From Calliopsis andreniformis (lineage: Eukaryota; Arthropoda; Insecta; Hymenoptera; Andrenidae), in the NCBI RefSeq assembly GCF_051401765.1, contig NW_027480440.1, positions 5,704,001-5,768,000 on the forward strand: a stretch of DNA of 64,000 nucleotides. The letters run 5' to 3'. Position numbers and translations under genes: made by a program. A model generated the notes under the pieces. It was not told where the DNA came from. It searched no databases and worked only from the letters and a program-made list of their open reading frames with translations. This document shows positions 1-13,300 of this stretch, one piece after another; positions within the stretch are counted from its first letter, which is position 1; the number at the start of each line of letters is the position of its first letter.

Positions 1-520
1 AATCTTCAATCCTCAATCCTCAATCCTCAGTCCTCAATCCTCAATCCTCAATCCTCAATCCTCAATCCTCAATCCCCAATCCTCAATCTTCAATCCTCAA
101 TACTCAATCTTCAATCCTCAATCCTCAATCCTCAATCCTCAATCCTCAATCCTCAATCCTCAACCCTCAACCTTCAATCCTCAATACTCAATCTTCAACC
201 CTCAATCTTCAATCCTCAATCCTCAATCCTCATTCTTCAATCCTCAACACCCAGTTCTCAATCTTCAATCCTCAATCCTCAATCCTCAATTCTCAATCCT
301 CAATCCTCAATCCTCAGACCTCAAACACCAATACTCAACCCTCAGTCCTCGTCCGCAATCCACAACCCTCAATCCTCAATCCTCAATCTTCAATCATCAA
401 TACTCAATCATCAATCCTCAATCTTCAATCCTCTATCCTCAATCGTCAATCCTGAATGTTCAATCCTCAATACCCAATCCTCTATCTTCAATCCTCAATA
501 CTCAATCCTCAATCCTCAAT
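1..520 (+). repeat. Left-edge block, near-identical to 9,816-10,335
   Basis: The block matches 9,816-10,335 at a constant offset of 9,815 bp, including the uncommon variant around 249 (ACCCAGTTCT) and a module 2 with its 6-mer near 348. I saw one clear substitution between the copies (near 445). The match is already present at base 1, so the duplicated segment continues to the left of the window. It ends near 521, where a tandem 378-bp repeat begins. No signature copy lies here; the first in the window starts at 1,502. Confidence 0.85.
314..410 (+). repeat. Module 2 (example): ordered heptads with an embedded 6-mer
   Basis: The order is TCAGACC, TCAAACA or TCAAACAC-like, CAATAC, TCAACCC, TCAGTCC, then the 6-bp unit TCGTCC, followed by GCAATCC or TCAATCC, ACAACCC and usually TCAATCA-TCAATAT. 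It recurs about 40 times, for example near 1,803, 2,047, 3,690, 7,131, 10,158, 19,190, 28,107, 31,113, 38,513, 46,021, 53,752, 61,048, 62,328 and 63,895. TCATCC and TCATAC are variants of the 6-mer. Each copy shifts the heptad phase by -1. Confidence 0.82.
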
Positions 521-1276
521 CATCAATCCTCAATCCTCAATCCTCAATCTTCTATCCTCAATACTCAATCTTCAATCCTCAATCCTCAATACTCAATCCT
601 CAATGCTCAATCCTCAATCGTCAATCCTCAATCCCCAATCCTCAACTTTCAATCCGCAATCCCCAACCCTCAATCCTCAATCCTCAATCTTCAATCCTCA
701 ATACTCAATCTTCAATCCTCAATCCTCAATCCTCACACCTCAATACTCAATATCCAATATTCAATCCTCAATACTCAATCTGCAATCCTCAATCCTCAGT
801 CCTCACTCCTCAATCCTCATTCTTCATCTCTCAATACCGAATCCTCAATCTTCAATCCCCAATCCTCAATCCTCAATTCTCAATCCTTAATACTCAATCA
901 TCAATCCTCAATCCTCAATCCTCAATCTTCTATCCTCAATACTCAATCTTCAATCCTCAATCCTCAATACTCAATCCTCAATGCTCAATCCTCAATCGTC
1001 AATCCTCAATCCCCAATCCTCAACTTTCAATCCGCAATCCCCAATCCTCAATCCTCAATCCTCAATCTTCAATCCTCAATACTCAATCTTCAATCCTCAA
1101 TCCTCAATCCTCACACCTCAATCCTCATTATCCAATATTCAATCCTCAATACTCAATCTGCAATCCTCAATCCTCAGTCCTCACTCCTCAATCCTCATTC
1201 TTCATCTCTCAATACCGAACCCTCAATCTTCAATCCCCAATCCTCAATCCTCAATTCTCAATCCTCAATCCTCAAT
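521..1276 (+). repeat. Tandem pair of a 378-bp unit (54 heptads)
   Basis: Landmarks repeat at exactly 378 bp: CATCAATCCT at 521 and 899, CTTCTATCC at 549 and 927, AATACCGA at 833 and 1,211. 378 is 54 x 7, so the duplication is in heptad phase. The copies differ by a handful of substitutions, for example around 741-755 against 1,119-1,133. It is a local tandem duplication inside the array. Confidence 0.85.
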
Positions 1277-2250
1277 CCTGAGACTTCAAACATCAATACT
1301 CAGCCCTCAGTCCTCGTCCTCAATCCACAACCCTCAATCCTCAATCCTCAATCTTCAATCATTAATATTCAATTTTCAATCCTCAATCCTCAATCCTCAA
1401 TCCCCAACCCTCAATCCTCAATCCTCAATCCCCAATACCCAATCCTCAATCCTCAGTCCTCAAACCTCAATCCTGAATCCTCAATCCTGAATCCACAATC
1501 TTCAGCCCTGAGTCCTCAACAATCAGCTGTCAATCCTCAATCATCAATAGAATATCCTCAATTCACAGTTTTCAATACTCAATACACAATCTGCAATCTA
1601 CAGATGTCTGTCCACAAACATCAATTCTCACCACTCAACCCTCAATCCTCAGTCCCCAATCCTCAATCTTCAATCCTCAATCCTCAGTCCTCAATCCTCA
1701 ATCTTAATATTCGATCCTCAATACTCAATCTTCAATGCTCAATCCTCAATTCTAAATCCTCAATCCTCAATCCTCAGACCTCAAACACCAATACTCAACC
1801 CTCAGTCCTCGTCCGCAATCCACAACCTTCAATCCTCAATCCTCAATCTTCAATCATCAATATTCAATCATCAATCCTCAATCTTCAATCCTCTATCCTC
1901 AATCCTCAATCCTGAATGTTCAATCCTAAATACCCAATCCTCAATCTTCAATCCTCAATACTCAATCCTCAATCCTCAATCCTCAATCCTCAGTCCTCAA
2001 TTCGCAATCCTCAATCCTCAGACCTCAAGCATTAATACCCAACCCTCAGTCCTCGTCCTCAACCTACAACCCTCAATCCTCAATCCCCAATCCTCAATCC
2101 TCAATCCTCAATCCTCAATCCTCAAACCTCAATACCCAATCCTCAATCCTCAATCCTCAATCCTCAATCCTCAATCCTCAATCCTCAATCCTCAATCCTC
2201 AATCCTCAATCCTCTGTCCCCAAACCTCAATCCTGAATCCTCAACCCTGA
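1277..2250 (+). repeat. Heptad block with the first C-type signature and three module-2 copies
   Basis: A signature occupies about 1,502-1,655. Its dyad is altered (the CAGCTG form) and its 3' half is C-type. Module-2 6-mers lie near 1,308 (before the signature), 1,803 and 2,047. A further 6-mer, TAATAT, lies near 1,703. The three slips between this signature and the next explain why that distance (760 bp) is 3 short of 109 heptads. Confidence 0.8.
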
Positions 2251-5200
2251 ATCCTCAATCTTCAGCCCTCAGTCCTCAACAATCAGTTGTCAATCCTCAA
2301 TCCTCAATAGAATATCACCAATTCACAAATTTCAAAACTCAATACTCAATCTGCAATCTTCAGATTTCTATCCACAAACATCAATTCACATCACTCATCC
2401 CTCGACACTCAGTCCTTTATGTTCAATACTCAATCCTCAATTCTCAATCTTCAATCCTCAATACTGAATCTTCAATCCTCAATACTCAATCCTCAATCCA
2501 CAATCCTCAATCCTCAATCCTCAATCTTCAATACTCAGTCCCCAATCCTCAATCTTCAATCCTCAATCCTCAATCCTCAACCCTCGATCCTCGAACCTCA
2601 ATCCTCAGTCCTCAATCCTCAAACCTCAATGTTCAATCCGCAATACCCAATCCTCAATCTTCAATTCTCAGTCCTCAATCCTCAAACCTCAATCCTCAAT
2701 CCTCAACCCTCAATCCTCAATCCTCGAACCTCAATCCTGAATCCTCAATCCTGAATCCTAAATCTTCATCCCTCAGTCCTCATCAATCAATTGTCAATCC
2801 TCAATCCTCAATAGAATATCCTCAATTCACAGCTTTCAATACTCAATCCCCATTCTTCAATCTTCAAATCTGAATCCACAAACATCAATTCTCATCACTC
2901 AACCCTCAACACTCAGACCTCAATCTTCAATCCTCAATCCTCAATCCGCAATCTTGAATCCTCAATACTCAATCATCAATCCTCAATCCTCAATTCTCAA
3001 TCCTCAACACTCAATCCTCAATCGTCAATCCTCAATCACCAATAATCAATCTTCAATCCTCTATCCTCAATCCTCAGTCCTCAATCTTCAATCCTCAATC
3101 TTCAATACTCAATACTCAATCTTCAATCCTCAATCCTCAATCCTCAGTCCTCAATCCTCAATTCTCAATCCTCAATCCTCAATCTTCAATCCTCAATACT
3201 CAATCTGCAATCTTCAATCCTCAAACCTCAATCCTCAATCCTCAATCTTCAATCATCAATATTCAACTATCAATCCTCAATCTTCAATCCTCTATCCTCA
3301 ATCTTCAATACTCAGTCCCCAATCCTCAATCTTCAATCCTCAATCCTCAATCCTCATCCCTCGATCCTCGAACCTCAATCCTCAGTCCTCAGTCCTCAAT
3401 TCGCAATCCTCAATCCTCAGACCTCAAGCATTAATACCCAACCCCCAGTCCTCGTCCTCAACCTACAACCCTCAATCCTCAATCCTCAATCTTCAATCAT
3501 CAATATTCAATCATCAATCCTCAATCTTCAATCCTCTATCCTCAATCCTCAATCCTGAATGTTCAATCCTAAATACCCAATCCTCAATCTTCAATCCTCA
3601 ATACTCAATCCTCAATCCTCAATCCTCAATCCTCAGTCCTCAATTCGCAATCCTCAATCCTCAGACCTCAAGCATTAATACCCAACCCTCAGTCCTCGTC
3701 CTCAACCTACAACCCTCAATCCTCAATCCTCAATCTTCAATCATCAATATTGAACCTTCAATCCTCAATCCCCAATCCTCAATCCTCAATCCTCAATCCT
3801 CAATCCTCAAACCGCAATACCCAATCCTCAATCCTCAATCCTCAATCCTCAATCCTCAATCCTCAATCCTCAATCCTCAATCCTCAATCCTCTGTCCCCA
3901 AACCTCAATCCTGAATCCTCAATCCTGAATCCTCAATCTTCAGCCCTCAGTCCTCAACAATCAGTTGTCAATCCTCAATCCTCAATAGAATATCACCAAT
4001 TCACAGATTTCAAAACTCAATACTCAATCTGCAATCTTCAGATTTCTATCCACAAACATCAATTCACATCACTCATCCCTCGACACTCAGTCCTTTATGT
4101 TCAATCCTCAATCCTCAATTCTCAATCTTCAATCCTCAATACTGAATCTTCAATCCTCAATACTCAATCCTCAATCCACAATCCTCAATCCTCAATCCTC
4201 AATCTTCAATACTCAGTCCCCAATCCTCAATCTTCAATCCTCAATCCTCAATCCTCAACCCTCGATCCTCGAACCTCAATCCTCAGTCCTCAATCCTCAA
4301 ACCTCAATGTTCAATCCGCAATGCCCAATCCTCAATCTTCAATTCTCAGTCCTCAATCCTCAAACCTCAATCCACAATCCTCAACACTCAATCCTCAGTC
4401 CTCGAACCTCAATCCTGAATCCTCAATCCTGAATCCTCAATCCTGAATCCTCAATCTTCATCCCTCAGTCCTCATCAATCAATTGTCAATCCTCAATCCT
4501 CAATAGAATATCCTCAATTCACAGCTTTCAATACTCAATCCCCATTCTTCAATCTTCAAATCTGAATCCACAAACATCAATTCTCATCACTCAACCATCA
4601 ACACTCAGACCTCAATCTTCAATCCTCAATCCTCAATCCGCAATCTTGAATCCTCAATACTCAATCATCAATCCTCAATCCTCAATACTCAATCCTCAAT
4701 CCTCAATCCTCAATCCTCAATGCTCTGTCCCCAAACCTCAATTCTGAATCCTCAATCCTGAATCCTCAATCTTCAGCCCTCAGTCCTCAACAATCAGTTG
4801 TCAATCCTCAATCCTCAATAGAGTATCACCAATTCACAGATTTCAAAACTCAATACTCAATCTGCAATCTGCAGATCTCTATCCACAAACATCAATTCAA
4901 ATCACTCATCCCTCGACACTCAGTCCTTTATGTTCAATCCTCAATCCTCAATTCTCAATCTTCAATCCTGAATACTGAATCTTCAATCCTCAATACTCAA
5001 TCCTCAATCCACAATCCTCAATCCTCTATCCTCAATCTTCAATACTCAGTCCCCAATCCTCAATCTTCAATCCTCAATCCTCAATCCTCATCCCTCGATC
5101 CTCGAACCTCAATCCTCAGTCCTCAATCCTCAAACCTCAATGTTCAATCCGCAATACCCAATCCTCAATCTTCGATTCTCAATCCTCAATCCTCAAACCT

Positions 5201-8040
5201 CAATCCTCAATCCTCAACCCTCAATCCTCAGTCCTCGAACCTCAATCCTGAATCCTCAATCCTGTATCCTCAATCTTCATCCCTCAGTCCTCAACAATCA
5301 ATTGTCAATCTTCAATCCTCAATAGAATATCCTCAATTCACAGCTTTCAATACTCAACCTCCATTCTTCAATCTTCAAATCTCAATCCACAAACATCAAT
5401 TCTCATCACTCAACCCTCAACACTCAGACCTCAATCTTCAATCCTCAATCCTCAATCCGCAATCTTGAATCCTCAATACTCAATCATCAATCCCCAATTC
5501 TCAATTCTCAATCCTCAACACTCAATCCTCAATCGTCAATCCTCAATCCCCAATCCTCAATCTTCAATCCCCTATCCTCAATCCTCAGTCCTCAATCTTC
5601 AATCCTCAATCTTCAATACTCAATACTCAATCTTCAATCCTCAATCCTCAATCCTCAGTCCTCAATCCTCAATCCTCAATCCTCAATCCTCAATCTTCAA
5701 TCCTCAATCCTCAATCCTCAATTCTCAATCCGTAATCCTCAATCCTCAATCCTCAATCTTCAATCCTCAATACTCAATCTTCAATACTCAATCGTCAATC
5801 CTCAATCCTCAATCCTCAATCCTCAATCGTCAATACACAATTCAAAATCCTCAATCTTCAATCCTCAACCCTCAATCTTCAATCCTCAATCCTCAATCTT
5901 CAATCCTCAATACTCAATCTCCAATCCTCAATCCACAATACTCAATCCCCAATGCTCAATCCTCAATCGTCAATCCTCAATCCCCAATCCTCTACATTCA
6001 ATCCGCAATCCTCAATCCTCAATCCTCAATCCTCAATCTTCAATCCTCAATACTCAATCTTCAATCCTCAATCCTCAATCCTCAACGCTCAATCCTCAAT
6101 CCTCAATCTTCAATCCTCAATACTCAATCTGCAAACCTCAATCCTCAGTCCTCACTCCTCAATCCTCATTCTTCAATCCTCAATACCGAATCCTCAATCT
6201 TCAATCCTCAATCCTCAATCCTCTATTCTCAATCCTCAATCCTCAATCCTCAATCTTCAATTCTCAATCCGCAATCCGCAGTCCTCAGTCCTGAAACCTC
6301 AATCCTCAAACCTCAGCCCTCATCCTCAATCCTCAATCGACAATCCGCAATCCTCAATCTTCAATACTCAATACTCAATCTTCAATCCGCAATCCTCAGT
6401 CCTCAAACCTCGATTCTGTATCCTCAACCCTGTGTCCTCAATCTTCAGCCCTCAGTCCTCAAGAATCAGTAGTCAATCCTCAATCCTCAATAGAATATCC
6501 TCAATTCACAGTTTTCAACACTCAATACTCAATCTGGAATCTTCAAACCTCTATCCACAAACATCAATTCTCATCACTCAACCCTCAACACTCAGTCCTC
6601 AATGATCAATACTCAATCATCAATTCTCAATCTTCAATCCTCAATCTTCAATCCTCAATCCTCAATCCTCAGTACTCAATCCTCAATCCTCAATCCTCAA
6701 TCCTCAATACTCAATCCCCAATCCTCAATCTTCAATCCTCAATACTCAATCTTCAATCCTCAATCCTCAATCCTCAATCCTCAATCCTCAATCCTCAAAC
6801 CTCAACCTTCAATCCTCAATCCTCAATCCTCAATTCTAAATCCTCAATCCTCAATCCTCAGACCTCAAACACCAATACTCAACCCTCAGTCCTCGTCCGC
6901 AATCCACAACCTTCAATCCTCAATCCTCAATATTCAATCATCAATATTCAATCATCAATCCTCAATCTTCAATCCTCTATCCTCAATCCTCAATCCTGAA
7001 TGTTCAATCCTAAATACCCAATCCTCAATCTTCAATCCTCAATACTCAATCCTCAATCCTCAATCCTCAATCCTCAGTCCTCAATTCGCAACCCTCAATC
7101 CTCAGACCTCAAGCATTAATACCCAACCCTCAGTCCTCGTCCTCAACCTACAACCCTCAATCCTCAATCCTCAATCTTCAATCATCAATATTGAACCTTC
7201 AATCCTCAATCCCCAATCCTCAATCCTCAATCCTCAATCCTCAAACCTCAATACCCAAACCTCAATCCTCAATCCTCAATCCTCAATCCTCAATCCTCAA
7301 TCCTCAATCCTCAATCCTCAATCCTCAATCCTCTGTCCCCAGACCTCAATCCTGAATCCTCAATCCTGAATCCTCAATCTTCAGCCCTCGGTCCTCAACA
7401 ATCAGTTGTCAATCCTCAATCCTCAATAGAATATCACCAATTCACAGATTTCAAAACTCAATACTCAATCTGCAATCTTCAGATTTCTATCCACAAACAT
7501 CAATTCACATCACTCATCCCTCGACACTCAGTCCTTTATGTTCAATCCTCAATCCTCAATTCTCAATCTTCAATCCTCAATACTGAATCTTCAATCCTCA
7601 ATACTCAATCCTCAATCCACAATCCTCAATCCTCTATCCTCAATCTTCAATACTCAGTCCCCAATCCTCAATCTTCAATCCTCAATCCTCAATCCTCATC
7701 CCTCGATCCTCGAACCTCAATCCTCAGTCCTCAATCCTCAAACCTCAATGTTCAATCCGCAATACCCAATCCTCAATCTTCAATTCACAATCCTCAATCC
7801 TCAATCCTCAATCCTCAATCCTCAACCCTCAATCCTCAGTCCTCGAACCTCAATCCTGAATCCTCAATCCTGTATCCTCAATCTTCATCCCTCAGTCCTC
7901 AACAATCAATTGTCAATCCTCAATCCTCAATAGAATATCCTCAATTCACAGCTTTCAATACTCAATCCCCATTCTTCAATCTTCAAATCTCAATCCACAA
8001 ACATCAATTCTCATCACTCAACCCTCAACACTCAGACCTC
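2250..8040 (+). repeat. Higher-order block of paired B and A signatures
   Basis: Signature anchors (the ATTC of heptad 9) lie at 2,321 B, 2,825 A, 3,999 B, 4,517 A, 4,832 B, 5,336 A, 6,504 C-like, 7,440 B and 7,944 A. Each B is followed by an A at 504 bp (518 bp once), that is 72 or 74 heptads. B copies are followed by a distinctive heptad pair, TTTATGT then TCAATCC. Module-2 6-mers lie near 3,447, 3,690, 6,887 and 7,131, with a TCATCC variant near 6,320. Most of the block recurs at 13.3-17.95 kb: 2,954 matches 14,012, 5,336 matches 15,317, and 5,952 to 7,538 matches 16,031 to 17,617 at a constant 10,079 bp. Confidence 0.85.
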
Positions 8041-8227
8041 AATCTTCAACCCTCAATCCTCAATCCGCAATCTTGAATCCTCAATACTCAATCATCAATC
8101 CCCAATTATCAATTCTCAATCCTCAACACTCAATCCTCAATCGTCAATCCTCAATCCCCAATCCTCAATCTTCAATCCTCAATCCTCAATCTGCAATCCT
8201 CAATCCTCAATCCTCAATCCTCAATCC

Positions 8228-8255
8228 TAATTCGTCACTCCTCAATACCCAATCC
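8228..8255 (+). repeat. Third marker (example): TAATTCG then TCACTCC
   Basis: An in-phase pair of rare heptads followed by TCAATAC or TCAATCC and CCAATCC. It occurs about 20 times, including near 11,031, 15,734, 20,377, 21,195, 26,757, 29,238, 37,475, 44,328, 45,408, 47,269, 58,844 and 58,938. It lies between signatures, not in them, and is absent from long stretches such as 48-58 kb. Confidence 0.75.
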
Positions 8256-9815
8256 TCAATCTTCAATCCTCAATCCTCAATCCTCAATTCTCAATCCGTA
8301 ATCCTCAATCCTCAATCCTCAATCTTCAATCCTCAATACTCAATCTTCAATACTCAATCCTCAATCCTCAATCCTCAATCCTCAATCCTCAATCGTCAAT
8401 ACTCAATTCAAAATCCTCAATCTTCAATCCTCAACCCTCAATCTTCAATCCTCAATCCTCAATCCTCAATCCTCAATACTCAATCTTCAATCCTCAATCC
8501 TCAGTTCTCAATCCTCAATACTCAATCCTCAATCGTCAATCCTCAATCCCCAATCCTCAGTCTTCAATACTCAATCCTCAATCCTCAATCCTCAATCCTC
8601 AATCCTCAATCTTCAATCCTCAATACTCAATCTTCAATCCTCAGTCCTCAATCATCAATCCTGAATACTCAATCCTCAATCCTCAATCTCCAATCCTCAA
8701 TACTAAATCCTCAATTCTCAATACTCAATCCTGAATCCTCAATCCTTAGTCCTCAACCCTCAGTCCTCAGTCCAGAAACATCAATACCGAATCCTCAAGC
8801 CTGAATCCTCAATCTTCAGACCTCAGTCCTCAACAATCAATTGTCAATCCTCAATCCTCAATAGAATATCCTCAATTCACAGTTTTCAATACTCAATCCC
8901 CATTCTTCAATCTTCAAATCTCAATCCCAAACATCAATTCTCATCACTCAACCCTCAACACTCAGTCCTTTATGTTCAATCCTCAATCCTCAATTCTCAA
9001 TCTTCAATCCTCAATACTGAATCTTCAATACTCAATCCTCAATCCTCAACCTTTAATACTCAGTCCCCAATCCTCAATCTTCAATCCTCAACACACAATC
9101 CTCAATCTTCAATCCTCAATCCTCAAACCTCAATTCTCAATCCTCAATCCTCAATCCTCAGACCTCAAACATCAATACTCAACCCTCAGTCCTCGTCCGC
9201 AATCCACAAACCTCAATCGTCAATCCTCAATGTTCAATCCTCAATCTTCAATACTCAATACTCAATCTTCAATCCTCAATCCTCAGTCCTCAGTCCTCAA
9301 TCCTCAATCCTCAGTCCTCAATCCTCAATCCTCAATCCTCAATCCTCAATCCTCAATCCTCAATCCTCGATCTTCAGCCCTCAGTCCTCAACAATCAATT
9401 GTCAATCCTCAATCCTCAGTAGAATATCCTCAATTCAGAGTTTTCAATACTCAATCCCCATTCTTCAATCTTCAAATCTCAATCCCAAACATCAATTCTC
9501 ATCACTCAACCCTCAACACTCAGTCCTCAATCTTCAATCCTCAATCCTAAATCCTCAGTCTTCAATCCTCAATAATCAATCTTCAATCCTAAATCCACAA
9601 TTCTCAATCCCCAATACTCAATCCTCAATCTTCAATACTCAATTCCCAATCCTCAATCCTAAATCCTCAATCCTCAATCATCAATCCTTAATCCTCAACC
9701 CTCAATCCCCAATCCTCAATCTTCAATACTCAATCTTCAATCCTCAATCCTCAATCCTCAGTCCTCAATCCTCAATCCTCAATCCTCAATCCTCAATCTT
9801 CAATCTTCAATACTC

Positions 9816-10335
9816 AATCTTCAATCCTCAATCCTCAATCCTCAGTCCTCAATCCTCAATCCTCAATCCTCAATCCTCAATCCTCAATCCCCAATCCTCA
9901 ATCTTCAATCCTCAATACTCAATCTTCAATCCTCAATCCTCAATCCTCAATCCTCAATCCTCAATCCTCAATCCTCAACCCTCAACCTTCAATCCTCAAT
10001 ACTCAATCTTCAACCCTCAATCTTCAATCCTCAATCCTCAATCCTCATTCTTCAATCCTCAACACCCAGTTCTCAATCTTCAATCCTCAATCCTCAATCC
10101 TCAATTCTCAATCCTCAATCCTCAATCCTCAGACCTCAAACACCAATACTCAACCCTCAGTCCTCGTCCGCAATCCACAACCCTCAATCCTCAATCCTCA
10201 ATCTTCAATCATCAATACTCAATCATCAATCCTCAATCTTCAATCCTCTATCCTCAATCCTCAATCCTGAATGTTCAATCCTCAATACCCAATCCTCTAT
10301 CTTCAATCCTCAATACTCAATCCTCAATCCTCAAT
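9816..10335 (+). repeat. Second copy of the 1-520 block
   Basis: Offset 9,815 bp from 1-520. The two diverge near 10,335, where this copy continues with consensus heptads and the other enters its 378-bp tandem pair. Upstream of 9,816 the sequence shows what probably lies left of the window. Confidence 0.82.
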
Positions 10336-10619
10336 CCTCAATCCTCAATCCCCAATCCTCAATCCTCAATCCTCAATCCACAATCCTCAATCCTCAATCC
10401 TCAATCCTCAATCCTCTGTCCCCAAACCTCAATCCTGAATCCTCAATCCTGAATCCTCAAGCTTCAGCCCTCAGTCCTCAACAATCAGTTGTCAATCCTC
10501 AATCCTCAATAGAATATCACCAATTCACAGATTTCAAAACTCAATACTCAATCTGCAATCTTCAGATCTCTATCCACAAACATCAATTCACATTACTCAT
10601 CCCTCGACAGTCAGTCCTT

Positions 10620-13300
10620 TATGTTCAATCCTCAATCATCAATTCTCAATCTTCAATCCTCAATACTGAATCTTCAATCCTCAATACTCAATCCTCAATT
10701 CACAATCCTCAATCCTCAATCCTCAATCTTCAATACTCAGTCCCCAATCCTCAGTCTTCAATCCTCAATCCTCAGTCCTCAATCCTCGATCCTCAATGTT
10801 CAATCCGCAATACCCAATCCTCAATCTTCTATCCTCAATCCTCAATCCTCAAACCTCAATCCTCAATCCTCAACCCTCAATACTCAGTCCTCGAACCTCA
10901 ATCCTGGATCCTCAATCCTGAATCCTCAATCTTCATCCCTCAGTCCTCAACAATCAGTTGTCAATCCTCAATCTTCAGTCCTCAATACTCAATCTGCAAT
11001 CCTCAATCCTCAATTCTAAATCCTCAATCCTAATTCGTCACTCCTCAATACCCAATCCTCAGTCTTCAATCCTCAATCCACAATCCTCAATTCTCAATCC
11101 TCAATCCTCAATCCTCAATCCTCAATCTTCAATCCTCAATACTCAATCTTCAATACTCAATCCTCAATCCTCAATCCTCAATCCTCAATCCTCAACCCTC
11201 AATCCCAAATCCTCAATCCTCAATCCTCAAACCTCCACCCTCAATCCTCAGTCCTTAAGCCTGAATACCGAATCCTCAATCCTCAATTCTCAATCCTCAA
11301 TCCTCAATCCTCAATACCCAATCCTCAATCTTCAATCCTCAATACTCAATCCTCAATCCTCAATCCTCAATCCTCAATCCTCAATCCTTAATCCTCAATC
11401 CTCAACCCTCAATCCTCAGTCCTGAAACGTCAATACCGAATCCTCAATCCTGAATCCTCAATCTTCAGCCCTCAGTCCTCAACAATCAATTGTCAATCCT
11501 CAATCCTCAATAGAATACCCTCAATTCACAGTTTACAATACTCAATCCCCATTCTTCAATCTTCAAATCTCAATCCACAAGCATCAATTCTCATCACTCA
11601 ACCCTCAACACTCAGTCCTCAATCTTCAATCCTCAACCCTAAATCCTCAATCTTCAATCCTCAATACTCAGTCTTCAGTCCTCAATCCTCAATTCTCAAT
11701 CCTCAATACTCAATTCGCAATCGTCAATCCTCAATTCCCAATCCTCAATTTTCAATCCTCAATCCTCAATCTTCAATCCTTAATCCTCAATCCGCAATCC
11801 CCAATCCTCAATCTTCAATCCTCAATACTCAATCTTCAATCCTCAATCCTCAATCCTCAATCCTGAATCCTCAATCTTCAGCCCTCAGTCCTCAACAATC
11901 AATTGTCAGTCCTCAATTCTCAATAGAATATACCCAATTCACAGTTTTCAACACTCAAACCCCAATCTTCAATCTTCAAATCTCAATCCACAAACATCAA
12001 TTCTCATCACTCAACGCTCAAAACTCAGTCCCCAATCCTCAATCTTAAATCCCCAATCCTCAATCCTCAATCCTCAATCCTCAATCTTCAGTCCTGAATA
12101 CTCAACCTTCAATCCTCAATCCTCAATCCTCAATCCTCAATCCTCAATCCTCAACCCTCTATCCTCAGTCCTGAAACCTCAATCCCGAATCCTCAATCCT
12201 GAATCCGCAAACTTCAGTCCTCAGTCCTCAACAATCAATTGTCAATCCTCAATCCTCAATAGAATATCCTCAATTCACAGTTTTCAATACTCAATCCCCA
12301 TTCTTCAATATTCAAGTCTCAATCCACAAACATCAATTCTCATCACTCAGCCCTCAACACTCAGTCCTCAATCTTCAATCGTCAATCCTCAATCCGCAAT
12401 CTTGAATGCTCAATACTCAATCTTCAATCCTCAATCCTCAAATCTCAATCCTCAACACTCAATCCTCAATCGTCAATCCTCAATCCCCAATCCTCAATCT
12501 TCAACCCTCTATCCTCAATCCTCAATCCTCAATCCTCAATCCTCAATCTTCAATACTCAATCCTCAGTCCTCAATCCTCAACCATCAATCCTCAGTCCTG
12601 AAACGTCAATACCGAATCCTCAATCCTGAATCCTCAATCTTCAGCCCTCAGTCCTCAACAATCAATTGTCAATCCTCAATCCTCAATAGAATACCCTCAA
12701 TTCACAGTTTTCAATACTCAATCCCCATTCTTCAATCTTCAAATCTCAATCCACAAGCATCAATTCTCATCACTCAACCCTCAACACTCAGTCCTCAATC
12801 TTCAATCCTCAACCCTAAATCCTCAATCTTCAATCCTCAATACTCAGTCTTCAGTCCTCAATCCTCAATTCTCATTCTTCAATCCTCAACACCCAATCCT
12901 CAATCTTCAATCCTCAATCCTCAATCCTCAATTCTCAATCCTCAATCCTCATTCTTCAATCCTCAATACTCAATCTTCAATCCTCAATCCTCAACCCTCA
13001 GCCCTCAATCCTCAATCCTCAATCCTCAATCCTCAATCGTCAATCCTCAATTCCCAATCCTCAATCTTCAACCCTCAACCCTCAATCTTCAATCCTTAAT
13101 CCTCAATCCTCAATCCCCAATCCTCAACCTTCAATTCTCAATACTCAATCTTCAATCCTCAATCCTCAAACCTCAATCCTCAATCCTCAATCCCCAATCC
13201 CCAATCGTCAATCCTCAATCCCCAATCCTCAATCCTCAATCCTCAATCCTCAATCCTCAATCCTCAATCCTCTGTCCCCAAACCTCAATCCTGAATCCTC
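10620..13300 (+). repeat. Heptad block with four A signatures, including a 1,176-bp-offset duplication
   Basis: Anchors are at 11,524, 11,937, 12,273 and 12,700. The stretches around 11,400-11,690 and 12,576-12,866 match at 1,176 bp (168 heptads), sharing the rare TGAAACG heptad and AATACCC in place of AATATCC. All intervals here (413, 336, 427 and 679 bp) are exact multiples of 7, so no slip occurs between 10.5 and 13.4 kb. The single heptad ACCCTAA occurs near 11,637 and 12,810. Confidence 0.82.

Larger units (their letters stand above)
8041..10620 (+). repeat. Heptad block with two slipped A signatures and one B signature
   Basis: Anchors are at 8,875 (A), 9,433 (A, with CAG for CAC) and 10,523 (B). 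Both A copies carry a 6-mer, CAAACA, where the usual heptad is ACAAACA (near 8,929 and 9,488). Module-2 6-mers lie near 9,187 and 10,158. The third marker (TAATTCG, TCACTCC) is at 8,228. The copy of the window's left edge occupies 9,816-10,335. Confidence 0.8.

Noticed and set aside
1502..1655. Signatures as inserted mobile elements or promoters
   Set aside because: They are in exact heptad register with their flanks, have no terminal repeats or target duplications, and all their units are substitution variants of the heptad.
10613..10640. TTTATGTTCAATCC after B signatures as a start site with ATG
   Set aside because: The ATG comes from an in-phase variant heptad pair (TTTATGT, TCAATCC) carried along with each B copy. 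No ribosome-binding or promoter context accompanies it.
12660..12675. CAATTG sites in signatures as attachment or recombination sites
   Set aside because: The site is only the centre of the short dyad. Breakpoints that I could place fall elsewhere in the signature or outside it.
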